A DNA stretch of 64,000 nt from Kingella potus (GCF_900451175.1 NZ_UGJJ01000001.1:1178001-1242000); one strand, 5' to 3'. Numbered from the stretch's first letter, positions 43,624 through 52,450 are shown. Made by a program: numbers and translations. Notes: a model not told the origin generated them from the letters alone.

Positions 43624-43956
43624 ATGTCCGACTGTATTTTCTGCAAAATCGCCGACGGGAAAATCCCCGCCGCTGCGGTGTATGAAGACGGCGAAATGCT
43701 GTGTTTCAAAGACATCAATCCCGCCGCGCCCGTGCATCTGCTGCTGATTCCGAAAACGCATTTCGACTCGCTCGCACACGCCGCGCCCGAACACGAAGGC
43801 CTGCTGGGCAGGATGCTGCTCAAAGTGCCGCAGATTGCCGAACAGCACGGCTTGGCCGGCGGCTTCAAAACCCAAATCAACACCGGCAAAGGCGGCGGGC
43901 AGGAAGTCTTCCACCTCCACATCCACATCCTCGGCACGCCGGCACAGGCCGTCTGA
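43624..43956 (+). CDS. HIT family nucleotide-binding protein (HinT-like)
   Basis: 110 residues. CIFCKIADGKIPAAAVYEDGEMLCFKDINPAAPVHLLLIPKTH at the start and the histidine triad HLHIH at the end identify a HinT-type purine nucleoside phosphoramidase. GGAGAAC precedes ATG 43624; an ATG 12 bases earlier is possible. The stop is in a DUS, giving an added QAV tail. It lies 42 bases before tatA, an order that may be one transcript. Confidence 0.92.
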   Translation: MSDCIFCKIADGKIPAAAVYEDGEMLCFKDINPAAPVHLLLIPKTHFDSLAHAAPEHEGLLGRMLLKVPQIAEQHGLAGGFKTQINTGKGGGQEVFHLHIHILGTPAQAV

Positions 43957-43998
43957 AAACACCGTTTGCAAGATTAATCTGAACAAGGAAGTGAAAAT

Positions 43999-44208
43999 AT
44001 GGGTATGAGCAGCATTTGGCACTGGCTGGTGGTTTTGGCGATTGTGGTGCTGTTGTTCGGCACGAAAAAACTGCGCAATGTCGGCAAAGATCTGGGCGGA
44101 GCGGTACACGACTTCAAAAAAGGCCTGGAAGAGGGCAGCGAGGGCGGCAAAGACGAAACCGCCGCCGCGCAGAAGTCCGAATCCGAAGACAGCGGCGGCA
44201 AAAGCTAG
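43999..44208 (+). CDS. tatA: twin-arginine translocase subunit TatA
   Basis: 69 residues: one N-terminal membrane helix (SIWHWLVVLAIVVLLFG), the FGTKKLRNVGKDLGGAVHDFKKG amphipathic helix, and a charged tail. TatA oligomers form the pore for folded proteins. AAGGAAGTG precedes the start; tatB follows after three bases. Confidence 0.95.
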   Translation: MGMSSIWHWLVVLAIVVLLFGTKKLRNVGKDLGGAVHDFKKGLEEGSEGGKDETAAAQKSESEDSGGKS

Positions 44209-44211
44209 GCC

Positions 44212-44682
44212 ATGTTCGAACTCGGTTTCAGCGAACTGCTGCTGACCGGCATTGTTGCCCTTGTTGTGCTCGGGCCGGAGCGGCTGCCGAAAGTGGCGCG
44301 TACCGCCGGGATGTGGCTGGGCAAAGTCCGACGCTTCGCCTCCGGTATGAAAGACGAGTTGGAACGCCAAATCGAAGCCGCCGATTTGCAGGAAGCGAAA
44401 GAAGGATTCGAGTCTGCCGTGCGCGGCGTAAAAGACAGCCTGCCCGATATACAGGATGTACGGATGCCTGCGTGGGAACGCCTGCCGCCGCAGCGTACTC
44501 CGGCCGATTTCGGCATAGACGAAGCCGCAGCAGGGCAGGGCGGGGCGGCTTACGACCGTACGGCTCCCGTCCATCTGTTTACCCTGCGCCGCCGCGCCAT
44601 GAACCGCCGCCGCAGCCTGCGCCCGCGTCCCCATGCCCGCCCGAAGCTGCGCGTGCGCCGTGCAGGCCGTCTGAAACCTTAG
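44212..44682 (+). CDS. tatB: twin-arginine translocase subunit TatB
   Basis: 156 residues. MFELGFSELLLTGIVALVVLGPERLPKVARTAGMWLGKVRRF is the classic TatB start with Glu8 and the G-PERLP turn, followed by a long helix and an Arg/Pro-rich tail. TatB with TatC recognises twin-arginine signal peptides. The last residues (GRLKP) come from a DUS. Confidence 0.94.
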   Translation: MFELGFSELLLTGIVALVVLGPERLPKVARTAGMWLGKVRRFASGMKDELERQIEAADLQEAKEGFESAVRGVKDSLPDIQDVRMPAWERLPPQRTPADFGIDEAAAGQGGAAYDRTAPVHLFTLRRRAMNRRRSLRPRPHARPKLRVRRAGRLKP

Positions 44683-44691
44683 CGGGGCGAT

Positions 44692-45438
44692 ATGAACGAA
44701 GAAACCCAAACCCTGATCGAGCATCTGATCGAGCTGCGCCGCCGCCTGATGTGGGTGATGCTGGTCATGCTGGCCGCTTTCGCAGCGGCCATGCCTTTTG
44801 CGAAGCAGCTTTACACGTTTGTCGCCCATCCGCTGATGGCGACGCTGCCGCAGGGGGCGCAGATGATTGCCACCGACGTGATCGCGCCGTTTTTCGTGCC
44901 GGTAAAGGTAACGCTGATGACGGCGTTTCTGCTGACTCTGCCGCACACGCTGTACCAGATTTGGGCGTTTGTCGCCCCCGCGCTCTATCAGAACGAAAAG
45001 CGGCTGGTACTGCCGCTGGTGTTGTCCAGCCTGATTCTGTTTGCCTGCGGCATGGCTTTTGCCTATTTCGCCGTTTTTCCCGTTGTGTTCAAATTCCTTG
45101 CCGGAGTAACGCCGCAGGGCGTGAGCATGGCCACCGACATCGACAAATACCTGTCTTTCGTGCTGGGGATGTTTGTTGCCTTCGGCGCGGCATTTGAAGT
45201 GCCGATTGTCGTTGTTCTGCTGTACCGCATGGGCGCAGTGTCGATTGCGCAGCTCAAAAGCGCGCGTCCGTATGTGGTTGTCGGCGCATTCGTCTTGGCT
45301 GCCGTCATTACTCCGCCCGACGTGCTTTCGCAGGTGCTGATGGCTGTGCCGCTGGTGATTCTGTACGAACTCGGCCTGCTCGCCGCCCGCCTGTTCCGTC
45401 CGGTGCGGGCGAAGGACGAAGACGGGATACAAGACTAA
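44692..45438 (+). CDS. tatC: twin-arginine translocase subunit TatC
   Basis: 248 residues, six membrane segments. LIEHLIELRRRLMWVM at the N-terminus, PHTLYQIWAFVAPALYQNEKR in the first cytoplasmic loop and a C-terminal VITPPDVLSQVLMAVPLVILYELGL are diagnostic. TatC is the core receptor for twin-arginine substrates. Third gene of tatABC, nine bases after tatB. Confidence 0.96.
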   Translation: MNEETQTLIEHLIELRRRLMWVMLVMLAAFAAAMPFAKQLYTFVAHPLMATLPQGAQMIATDVIAPFFVPVKVTLMTAFLLTLPHTLYQIWAFVAPALYQNEKRLVLPLVLSSLILFACGMAFAYFAVFPVVFKFLAGVTPQGVSMATDIDKYLSFVLGMFVAFGAAFEVPIVVVLLYRMGAVSIAQLKSARPYVVVGAFVLAAVITPPDVLSQVLMAVPLVILYELGLLAARLFRPVRAKDEDGIQD

Positions 45439-45641
45439 ACAGCTTGTTTTATAGTGAAACAACACGAAAATATCCGCTATGCTGTTTGCACGGCAGCCAG
45501 GGTGTGTCGCTACAAGGCGGCGCACGCGGTTTCAGAATATTTGTAAAACAAAGAACGCGTGCGTCGCTTGGGCGACACACCCTGCTTCATCATCCGCTTT
45601 TCCGTTGTCGGTGCAGGTGTCTTTTTTCACCATATAAGATT
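45439..45641. repeat. REP-like pair downstream of tatC
   Basis: Two opposed palindromes, 45493-45530 (plus) and 45555-45592 (minus), then a T-rich stretch. No gene. Confidence 0.6.
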
Positions 45642-45673
45642 CAGGCCGTCTGAAAATGGTTTCAGACGGCCTG
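45642..45673. terminator. DUS terminator between convergent tatC and FmdE-like genes
   Basis: CAGGCCGTCTGAAA and its complement around ATGG. Confidence 0.7.
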
Positions 45674-45689
45674 TTGCGTGCGCGGACGA

Positions 45690-46328
45690 TTAGGGCAGCG
45701 GGCGGGTTTCGATCAGCTCGGGATGGTCGGCATGATCAATCAGAATGGCTCGGGTACGCCCCTGCCACAGTTCGCGGAACAGGCGCATCTCGTCGGGCGT
45801 GGCGGTGCCGGAAACGGCTTTGGGCATGACATCGGCCATTGCGGGCGCAAAGGGAACGAGTGCCGCATGGTAAAACGCTTCCACGGCCGCGCCGGTATCG
45901 CGGCGGCGCAGGGCGAGCGATCCTTCGATGCCGCCGTCGAAAGACAGCAGGTCGCGGCGGGCGAAGCGGCGTTGCATACCGATACCGCCGAAGCCCTGCT
46001 CCGCCGCCGCGCCGGTCAGCAGAGTGGCGACGGCGGCGACAACGCCCACCGTACCTTCGTCTTTTGCGCCGCGCATTTGCACTTCGATGCCGCCGCGTTC
46101 GGGAATATCACTGCCGTACAGGGCTTTGAGGGCGCGGTATACCATCAGGTACGCGCCGGCAACGGTGGGGCAGGAGTGGCCTGCGAGTTTGACCGCATCG
46201 AGGTAGCGGTAGGTAATCAGGCCTTGTTCGGACGCGCCGAGAAAGGCGGCCAGCGGGTCGCGCAGGGTAACGGCGGGAGCTTGGTCGAAGTATGCGGGGA
46301 AACCGTTGCTGTTGAAATCAAGGTTCAT
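45690..46328 (-). CDS. FmdE-like protein
   Basis: 212 residues from ATG 46328 (GGAAC upstream; the frame extends 13 codons further). The block LDAVKLAGHSCPTVAGAYLMVYRALKALYG resembles the AGH-x-CP site of FmdE-family proteins, named from an operon for molybdenum formylmethanofuran dehydrogenase but found in many non-methanogens. It lacks the Cys-rich zinc-finger tail of long members. The function is unknown; a metal or cofactor role is only a guess. It is followed on the same strand by nothing related. Confidence 0.6.
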   Translation of the reverse strand: MNLDFNSNGFPAYFDQAPAVTLRDPLAAFLGASEQGLITYRYLDAVKLAGHSCPTVAGAYLMVYRALKALYGSDIPERGGIEVQMRGAKDEGTVGVVAAVATLLTGAAAEQGFGGIGMQRRFARRDLLSFDGGIEGSLALRRRDTGAAVEAFYHAALVPFAPAMADVMPKAVSGTATPDEMRLFRELWQGRTRAILIDHADHPELIETRPLP

Positions 46329-46428
46329 TGGTTTGTTCCTTTCGGTGGGGTGGAAACGGGTCGGCACGGGCGCGGCTGCCTGTTTTCAGACGGCCTTTGT
46401 TTTGCATATGTTTGTTGATACGGCGTTT

Positions 46429-46481
46429 CAGGCCGTCTGAAAACGGGGGTTTCATCGTTCCGCCGCCCTTTCAGACGGCCT
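46429..46481 (-). terminator. loose DUS inverted pair
   Basis: TCAGGCCGTCTGAAA (46429-46443) and TTTCAGACGGCCTCA (about 46470-46484) with a loop of some 25 bases, overlapping the end of the VOC reading frame. Confidence 0.4.
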
Positions 46482-46893
46482 CAGCCGCGCAGTTTTTCCA
46501 AAAACGGGTTGAACGCGATTTCCCACAAAAAGCCGTCGGGGTCGGCGATGTAGCCGCTGTATCCGCCCCAAAACACTTTCTGCGGCGTTTTCACTGTTTT
46601 TGCTCCGGCGGCGGCAAGCTGCCCGAACAGCGCGTTCACCTCGGCTTCGCTGCCGACATTGTGCGCCAGCGAAAAGCGGGGGAAACCGCTGCTTTCAGAC
46701 GGCATCTGCGCGTCGGCGGCCAAGGCTTCTTTGCCGAACAGGGCAAACAGCAAACCGCGCCCCGCCTGAAAAAAGCGATGTTTTCATTGCTGCCGTCCGT
46801 TTCCCGCCAGCCGAACGCTTCGCGGTAAAAGCGGCGCGACACGGCCAAATCGGCCACGCCCAAAGTGATGAAGTTGATGTGCTGTTCCATCAT
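46481..46893 (-). pseudogene. VOC family (glyoxalase/bleomycin resistance) protein, frameshifted
   Basis: The first frame (from ATG 46893 or 46890) reads HINFITLGVADLAVSRRFYREAFGW...ENIAFF, the start of a VOC domain. The second frame continues with LLFALFGKEALAAD...NALFGQLAAAGAKTVKTPQKVFWGGYSGYIADPDGFLWEIAFNP, the end of the same domain. They join if one base is added to the run of six A (T on the coding strand) at 46769-46774. Reconstructed, it is a single VOC domain of about 137 residues. It is either a real mutation, slippage or an assembly error. It contains an ATG-type DUS (about 46694). Confidence 0.8.
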
Positions 46894-46944
46894 CGTCTCC
46901 GGTTTCGGGTTTCAGGCAGCCTGAGGTTTTTTTCAGACGGCCTG

Positions 46945-47472
46945 TTAAAAATCGGCCATCTTGCGCAAGGTGTTGCCGTTGCGCGTGGTCAGGCGGAGGC
47001 CGAGCTGCTTTTCCAGAAACGCATTGCCCAATTTGCTGCGGGAAGCGTCCTGCGGAATATACGAATAGGCGGCACACGGGCGGATATGCAGTTTCTCCGC
47101 ACCGAAATCCTGCCCGCCCAAACCGGCGGTGTCGGCCAGCGGCGTGTTGCACAAAGTGTAAAACACGCGCTTGGGGTCGTATGCGCTGCCTGCAAACGGG
47201 TTGCCGTCCAATATTTCGCGCAACTGCTCGGGCGTTTTGACGACAACCACCAAATTCGCATTCAGATTCCCGTGCAGCAGCCCGTGTATCCGCGCGGCGG
47301 TTTCGTCCGCTGCCCACGGGCTTTCCAGCGCGATGTTGCCGCTCTGTATCCATGTCCGCACGTTGCCAAAACCGCCGCCGCCCAATACGGTGCGGATGTC
47401 TGCCATTCTGACGGCGTTTTTGCCGCGTGGCATCACACCGCGCAGGAAGGCAATCAGGGTCGGGCTGCTCAT
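46945..47472 (-). CDS. DUF1697 protein
   Basis: 175 residues. IAFLRGVMPRGKNAVRMADIRTVLGGGGFGNVRTWIQSGNIALES at the start and SKLGNAFLEKQLGLRLTTRNGNTLRKM at the end match DUF1697, a soluble family with no firm function. It lies 52 bases upstream of the broken VOC gene on the same strand and may share its transcript. Confidence 0.88.
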   Translation of the reverse strand: MSSPTLIAFLRGVMPRGKNAVRMADIRTVLGGGGFGNVRTWIQSGNIALESPWAADETAARIHGLLHGNLNANLVVVVKTPEQLREILDGNPFAGSAYDPKRVFYTLCNTPLADTAGLGGQDFGAEKLHIRPCAAYSYIPQDASRSKLGNAFLEKQLGLRLTTRNGNTLRKMADF

Positions 47473-47681
47473 GGCTTAATCCTTGCAAATATTGTTCAGG
47501 CCGTCTGAAAACACCAAATCTACCTGCCATCGCGCTTCGGCCGATGTGATGCTGTGATAGAAATCGTGTTGGTCGGGGCAGGGGAGGGCGGGTAAGCCGT
47601 TGTGCGGTTTGCCAGCAGGTATAGGTTAGCGGGTTTCTTTCGGTTTTGCGGCGGATCGGGCTGTTCGGACGGCCTGCCGCC

Positions 47682-48110
47682 CTACTGCGCCGCGCCGATA
47701 AAGGCCAGAAACTCCTGCTCGGTCATTTTCGGCGTATCGTCGGCCAGCGTGTAATACGGTGCTTTGCAGTCGATAAACATCTGCATCTCCAGCTTGAAGG
47801 CGGCGTTGTCGGCAAACAGTCCGGCGTTTACATAATAATCATCACCCACCTGCACAAACAGGTCTGTGCCGCACTGTTTGCAAAACGCCCGCTGCGCCCA
47901 TTCGGTCGACCGGTAACGGCTGATATTTCCGCCGCCGCTGATTTCGGGCGGCTCGGACGCGGTGAGGGCAAACGCCGCGCCGCCGCTTCTGCTGCGGCAT
48001 CTGCCGCAATGGCAGGCGTGCACTTGGCCGTTGTGCGCCACTTTGAGCGATACCGCGCCGCACAGGCAGCGGGCGTTGGTTTCGGTGTGTGCGGTGTTTG
48101 TATCTGTCAT
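47682..48110 (-). CDS. GFA-domain protein
   Basis: 142 residues. Zinc ligands as in the GFA/CENP-V fold: CLCGAV (Cys15, Cys17), CHCGRCRS (Cys33, Cys35, Cys38) and CKQCG (near 77-80). The family is named after the reported glutathione-dependent formaldehyde-activating enzyme, but most members, including this one, have no proven substrate. GGAACAATACG lies before ATG 48110. The 209 bases between it and the DUF1697 gene hold one DUS and no gene. Confidence 0.88.
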   Translation of the reverse strand: MTDTNTAHTETNARCLCGAVSLKVAHNGQVHACHCGRCRSRSGGAAFALTASEPPEISGGGNISRYRSTEWAQRAFCKQCGTDLFVQVGDDYYVNAGLFADNAAFKLEMQMFIDCKAPYYTLADDTPKMTEQEFLAFIGAAQ

Positions 48111-48228
48111 CGTATTGTTCCTGATTCTGTTTCGGTGAATAAGGTTGGGAAACGTGCGGATGCCCTATATCGGCAAAACAGCGGCAGGCCGTCTGAAAAC
48201 GGCTGCCGCTGTTTTTACTGCCGTTCCG

Positions 48229-50994
48229 TCAGTCGCGGCGGGTTTCGATTTGCACCATTTCTGCTGCGGCAACGGCTGCTGTTTCGCGGCGCGGCAGATC
48301 GGAGCGGTGCGGACGCTTGGGCAGATCGGGTTCGGGCGCGGGTGCGGACAAGGCTTCAGGACGGGTCTGCACCAGTATCATGCCCGCAGGGGCGGCAGGC
48401 AGTTCGACCGGCTGTTCGTCGGCAGCCGCCGTTTGGCGGGCGGATTTGCCGCGTTTGTCGGCGTTTTCAGACGGCCTTTGCGCAGCTTCGGCGTTTGTTT
48501 CCGTCTGTGCTCCGCTGTCGGCCTGCGTCATCACGCGGGCGACGGCGGCCAGCACTTTTTCGCTGCTTTCGCTGACAAGGGCGGCATCGGCGGCCGGCGG
48601 TACGGCAGGGGTGTCTTCCTGCGGCGCGGGGATGGTAATGACCAGCGGGGCGTTGTTGTCGTGCTGCGGCAGTACGGCGGCGGGCGCGGGCGCGGTTGCT
48701 CCGAAAACGTGGGCGACGGCGGCGCGTACCTTTTCCGCTGCTTCGTCTATCATCAGATACTGCTCGATTTTGGCGGCGGAGGGGACGTTGCGCTTTTTGT
48801 CGTAGCGGCGGTTGCTGCCGTTGTTGCGGCCGCCGCGTTCCTGACGGCCGCCGTCGCGGCTGCCGCTGCGGACGGGTTTTTGTTCCTGCCGTGTTTCGGG
48901 GTTTTCAGACGGCCTCTCCTGTACGGGCTGCGCTGCCGCTCCGGACAGAGCCGCAGGCGCGGAGGCGGTGTCGCCGCGTTTGCCGTTGCGGCTGCGGTTG
49001 TTATTGCGGCCGTTGCGTTTTTCGTTTTGTGCTTCCTGCTGCGCTTCTTTCTGCACTTCTTTGGCAGGAGGCGGCGCGGCGGTTACGGCTGCGGTCTCTT
49101 CCGTTTGCGGCGGGGGAACGGCGCGGCGGCGGTTTTGCTGGCCGTTGTTGCGGGCGCGGCTGCCGCCGTCGGTGTTGTCGTCCTGCGGCGGTGTGCCGCC
49201 GCTCGGGCGGGCATTGTTGCGGCGGTTGTTGCCGTTGCGGCGGTTTTGCGGGTTGCGCCGTGTGCCGCCGGTGTTTCTGGCCGGCTCGGGCTGCGGTTCG
49301 GCCTGTACCGTGCTGCCGAACAGGCCTTTAAACCATGCTTTGAACCTGTCCCACCAGCTTTCCGGCTGCGGCTCGGCCGAGACGGGGGCGGGCTGGGTGT
49401 GCTTCACGCCTTTGACGGCGGGCTCGGGGCGGGCCGCTTTGGCGCGTTCGCTGCCGAAGGGTTTGGCGGTGTCGTCGGTTTCGGGTACGGCAACCTGTTT
49501 GTAGCTGGGGGCGGCGGCCTCTTCGATGTCGTCGGTGCGGATGCGGCTGATTTCGTAGTGGGGGTTTTCCAGGTGGATGTTGGGAATCAGCAGGACGTTC
49601 ACGTCCAAACGCTCTTCCATGGCGAAAAGCTCGGCGCGTTTTTCGTTGAGCAGGAAGGTGGCGACATCGACGGGCACTTGGGCGTGCACTTCGCCGGTGT
49701 TGTCCTTCATCGCTTCTTCCTGAATGATGCGCAGCACGTGCAGGGCGGTGGATTCTATGCCGCGTATCACGCCGGTGCCGGCACAGCGCGGGCAGGCGGC
49801 GTGGCTGGATTCGCCGAGGGCTGGTTTGAGACGCTGGCGCGAGAGTTCCAGCAGGCCGAAGCGGGAGAGCTTGGCCGTCTGCACGCGGGCGCGGTCTTTT
49901 TTCAGCGCGTCGCGCAGGGTGTTTTCGACTTCGCGCTGGTGTTTGGGGTTTTCCATGTCGATGAAGTCGATGACGATCAGGCCGCCCAAGTCGCGCAGGC
50001 GCATTTGGCGCGCCACTTCTTCGGCCGCTTCCATATTGGTTTTGAAGGCGGTTTCTTCGATGTCTGCGCCGCGTGTGGCACGGGCGGAGTTTACGTCTAC
50101 GGAAACAAGGGCTTCGGTGTGGTCGATGACGATCGCGCCGCCGGAGGGCAGGCTGACGCTGCGCGAGAACGCGCTTTCGATCTGATGCTCGATTTGGAAG
50201 CGGGAGAAGAGGGGGGTGTGGTCTTGGTAGAGTTTCAGACGGCCTGTGTTGGCCGGCATGACGTAGGACATGAATTCGGAAATTTCCGCATGTACTTCGG
50301 CATTGTCTACGAGGATTTCGCCGATGTCGGGGCGGAAATAGTCGCGGATGGCGCGGATGAGCAGCGAGCTTTCCATAAAGAGCAGATAGGGATCGGGATG
50401 GGCGTTGCCCGCCTCTTCGATGGCCTGCCACAGTTTGAGCAGGTAGTCGAAATCCCATTGCAGTTCTTCGACGCTGCGGCCGATGCCGGCGGTGCGGGCG
50501 ATGAGGCTCATGCCGCGCGGCACGTCGAGTTCGGCCATCGCGTCTTTCAGCTCCTGCCGCTCTTCGCCTTCGATGCGGCGCGATACGCCGCCGCCGCGCG
50601 GGTTGTTGGGCATCAGCACCAGATAGCGTCCGGCCAGGGAAATAAATGTGGTGAGTGCCGCGCCTTTGTTGCCGCGCTCGTCTTTTTCCACTTGGACGAT
50701 GACCTGCATACCTTCTTTGAGTACGTCCTGAATGCGGGCCCTGCCGCCTTCGTAGTCTTGGAAATAGGCGCGGGAAACTTCTTTAAAGGGGAGGAAACCG
50801 TGGCGGTCGGTGCCGTAATCGACGAAGCAGGCTTCGAGCGAGGGTTCGATGCGGGTAATGACACCCTTGTAGATATTGCCTTTGCGCTGTTCTTTGCCCA
50901 GCGTTTCGATGTCGAGATCGAGCAGGGTCTGCCCGTCTACGATGGCCACGCGCAGCTCTTCGGCCTGCGTGGCGTTAAACAACATTCGTTTCAT
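48229..50994 (-). CDS. rne: ribonuclease E
   Basis: 921 residues from ATG 50994; the upstream frame extension is unsupported. The N-terminal catalytic half has the S1 domain (GNIYKGVITRIEPSLEACFVDYG), the RNase H-like and 5'-sensor regions, the DNase I-like active site (VIDFIDMENPKHQREVE) and the zinc-link CPRCAGTG. The C-terminal half (about 520 on) is disordered, rich in Arg, Asn, Gln, Pro and Ala, with short Arg-rich RNA-binding stretches, and should scaffold a degradosome. It is divergent from rluC, as in E. coli. Confidence 0.95.
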   Translation of the reverse strand: MKRMLFNATQAEELRVAIVDGQTLLDLDIETLGKEQRKGNIYKGVITRIEPSLEACFVDYGTDRHGFLPFKEVSRAYFQDYEGGRARIQDVLKEGMQVIVQVEKDERGNKGAALTTFISLAGRYLVLMPNNPRGGGVSRRIEGEERQELKDAMAELDVPRGMSLIARTAGIGRSVEELQWDFDYLLKLWQAIEEAGNAHPDPYLLFMESSLLIRAIRDYFRPDIGEILVDNAEVHAEISEFMSYVMPANTGRLKLYQDHTPLFSRFQIEHQIESAFSRSVSLPSGGAIVIDHTEALVSVDVNSARATRGADIEETAFKTNMEAAEEVARQMRLRDLGGLIVIDFIDMENPKHQREVENTLRDALKKDRARVQTAKLSRFGLLELSRQRLKPALGESSHAACPRCAGTGVIRGIESTALHVLRIIQEEAMKDNTGEVHAQVPVDVATFLLNEKRAELFAMEERLDVNVLLIPNIHLENPHYEISRIRTDDIEEAAAPSYKQVAVPETDDTAKPFGSERAKAARPEPAVKGVKHTQPAPVSAEPQPESWWDRFKAWFKGLFGSTVQAEPQPEPARNTGGTRRNPQNRRNGNNRRNNARPSGGTPPQDDNTDGGSRARNNGQQNRRRAVPPPQTEETAAVTAAPPPAKEVQKEAQQEAQNEKRNGRNNNRSRNGKRGDTASAPAALSGAAAQPVQERPSENPETRQEQKPVRSGSRDGGRQERGGRNNGSNRRYDKKRNVPSAAKIEQYLMIDEAAEKVRAAVAHVFGATAPAPAAVLPQHDNNAPLVITIPAPQEDTPAVPPAADAALVSESSEKVLAAVARVMTQADSGAQTETNAEAAQRPSENADKRGKSARQTAAADEQPVELPAAPAGMILVQTRPEALSAPAPEPDLPKRPHRSDLPRRETAAVAAAEMVQIETRRD

Positions 50995-51449
50995 GATGAC
51001 TCCCGGCGGGCGCGTTTTTTTCAGACGGCCTGCCCGTTTGTACCCACGAAGCGTGTAACCTGTTTCCGGCTGTTGCGCCGCAATAGTCCATGCCGTTCGG
51101 AAAACGGCCATGTGCGGCTGTGAAGCGGATTCGTAAAGAAGGGATTAAAGAACGCCGCCGGAGTAAACCGGCGCAGCCTGCGCTTCCTTTTGGGAAGCGG
51201 CAGGATTGGAATGAAACTGCCGACATCTTCTTATTATCGTTCGCCTGTTTGCGCCGCGCGGGAAACTGCCGCGTCTTAGTTTTGCGTAAATGGCCAGGCA
51301 CATACGGACTTCGGTTACTGCCCGCCGCCCGTTTGGCTGCGGGCGGCGCGGAAATGCTTTGCGGGATACGTTTTTAATATAAAATCGCTTTTTTCAATAT
51401 GTTTTGCGCCGCGCAAGGCGGCTGCAAAACGCCGCAGATTATAGAGAAA
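50995..51449. promoter_or_regulatory. rne-rluC divergent intergenic region with rne leader
   Basis: 455 bases without a gene. It holds one DUS near 51016, and small hairpins (a GCCGCCGG/CCGGCGC element near 51150-51172 and CTTCC-TTTT-GGAAG near 51183-51195) that would be in the rne 5' leader. AT-rich sequence at 51370-51400 (TATAAA at 51378) may contain the promoters. In E. coli the rne leader mediates autoregulation; whether that applies here is inference. Confidence 0.35.
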
Positions 51450-52442
51450 ATGCTCCCGACAAGCAAAGTTTCCGCCCGCCTTGCCGCCGTTGGCGAACAC
51501 GAGGCAGGGCAACGCCTTGATAACTATCTGATAAAAATCCTCAAAGGCGTACCCAAGAGCCATATCCAGCGGATTATCCGCGCGGGCGAGGTGCGGCTGA
51601 ACAAAAAACGCTGCAAGAGCGACAGCCGCATTGCGGCGGGCGATATTGTCCGCATTCCTCCGGTGCGTACCGCAGAGCGGCAGAGGCCGTCTGAAAAAGC
51701 TGCCGCGCCCGCGCGGGAGTTTGACATTGTGTACGAAGACGACGCGCTTTTGGTCATCGACAAGCCGTCTGGCGTGGCGGTGCACGGAGGCAGCGGCATC
51801 AGTTTCGGCGTGATCGAGCAAATCCGCCGCGCCCGCCCGGAAGCCCGCTATCTCGAGTTGGTACACCGTTTGGACAAGGACACCAGCGGCCTTCTGATGA
51901 TTGCGAAAAAACGCGGCGCGCTGGTAAAGCTGCACGAGGCCATCCGCAGCGGCCGCCCGGAAAAAAGCTATCTCGCGCTGGGAGTCGGCAAGCTGCCGGA
52001 CGAACGTTTCCATGTGAAGCTGCCGCTGTTCAAATATACCGGCGCGGCGGGCGAGAAAATGGTGCGGGTGAGTGGGGAAGGGCAGAGCGCGCACACTGTT
52101 TTCAAGGTGCTGAACCGTTTTTCAGACGGCCTGCCGCACAGCGTCGGCCTTTCGCATTTGACGCTGGTCGAAGCCGCTTTGAAAACCGGCCGCACCCACC
52201 AAATCCGCGTCCACATGCAGGCGCAGGGCTGTCCGATTGCGGGCGACGAACGTTACGGCGATTTCCAGGCCAACCGCCGTTTGCAGAAACTCGGCCTGAA
52301 ACGGATGTTTCTGCACGCCGCCAGGCTGCGTTTGGAACATCCGCTCACGGGTGCGGAGCTGGTGTTGGAAGCCCCGCTGCCGCAGGAGCTGGCGCGGTTT
52401 CTTGCTGCTTTGGAACACGGCGGCGCGGCGCGGGCGGAATGA
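51450..52442 (+). CDS. rluC: 23S rRNA pseudouridine synthase RluC
   Basis: 330 residues from ATG 51450; an in-frame ATG at 51399 would add 17 residues. An S4 domain (QRLDNYLIKILKGVPKSHIQRIIRAGEVRLNKKR) precedes the catalytic HRLDKDTSG with Asp142. RluC modifies U955, U2504 and U2580 of 23S rRNA. A DUS encodes RPSEK in the linker between domains (79-83) and another FSDGL. Gene order with rne matches that of E. coli. Confidence 0.92.
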   Translation: MLPTSKVSARLAAVGEHEAGQRLDNYLIKILKGVPKSHIQRIIRAGEVRLNKKRCKSDSRIAAGDIVRIPPVRTAERQRPSEKAAAPAREFDIVYEDDALLVIDKPSGVAVHGGSGISFGVIEQIRRARPEARYLELVHRLDKDTSGLLMIAKKRGALVKLHEAIRSGRPEKSYLALGVGKLPDERFHVKLPLFKYTGAAGEKMVRVSGEGQSAHTVFKVLNRFSDGLPHSVGLSHLTLVEAALKTGRTHQIRVHMQAQGCPIAGDERYGDFQANRRLQKLGLKRMFLHAARLRLEHPLTGAELVLEAPLPQELARFLAALEHGGAARAE

Positions 52443-52450
52443 ATGGATGC

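Noticed and set aside
45451..45485. Possible Correia element end (ATAGTGAAACAAC) after tatC
   Set aside because: Only the first few bases recall the Correia terminal repeat; no matching opposite end or internal core follows.
43435..45525. 696-codon minus-strand frame across the HIT and tat genes
   Set aside because: Antisense to four well-supported genes; His/Gln-rich composition typical of reversed GC-rich coding DNA.
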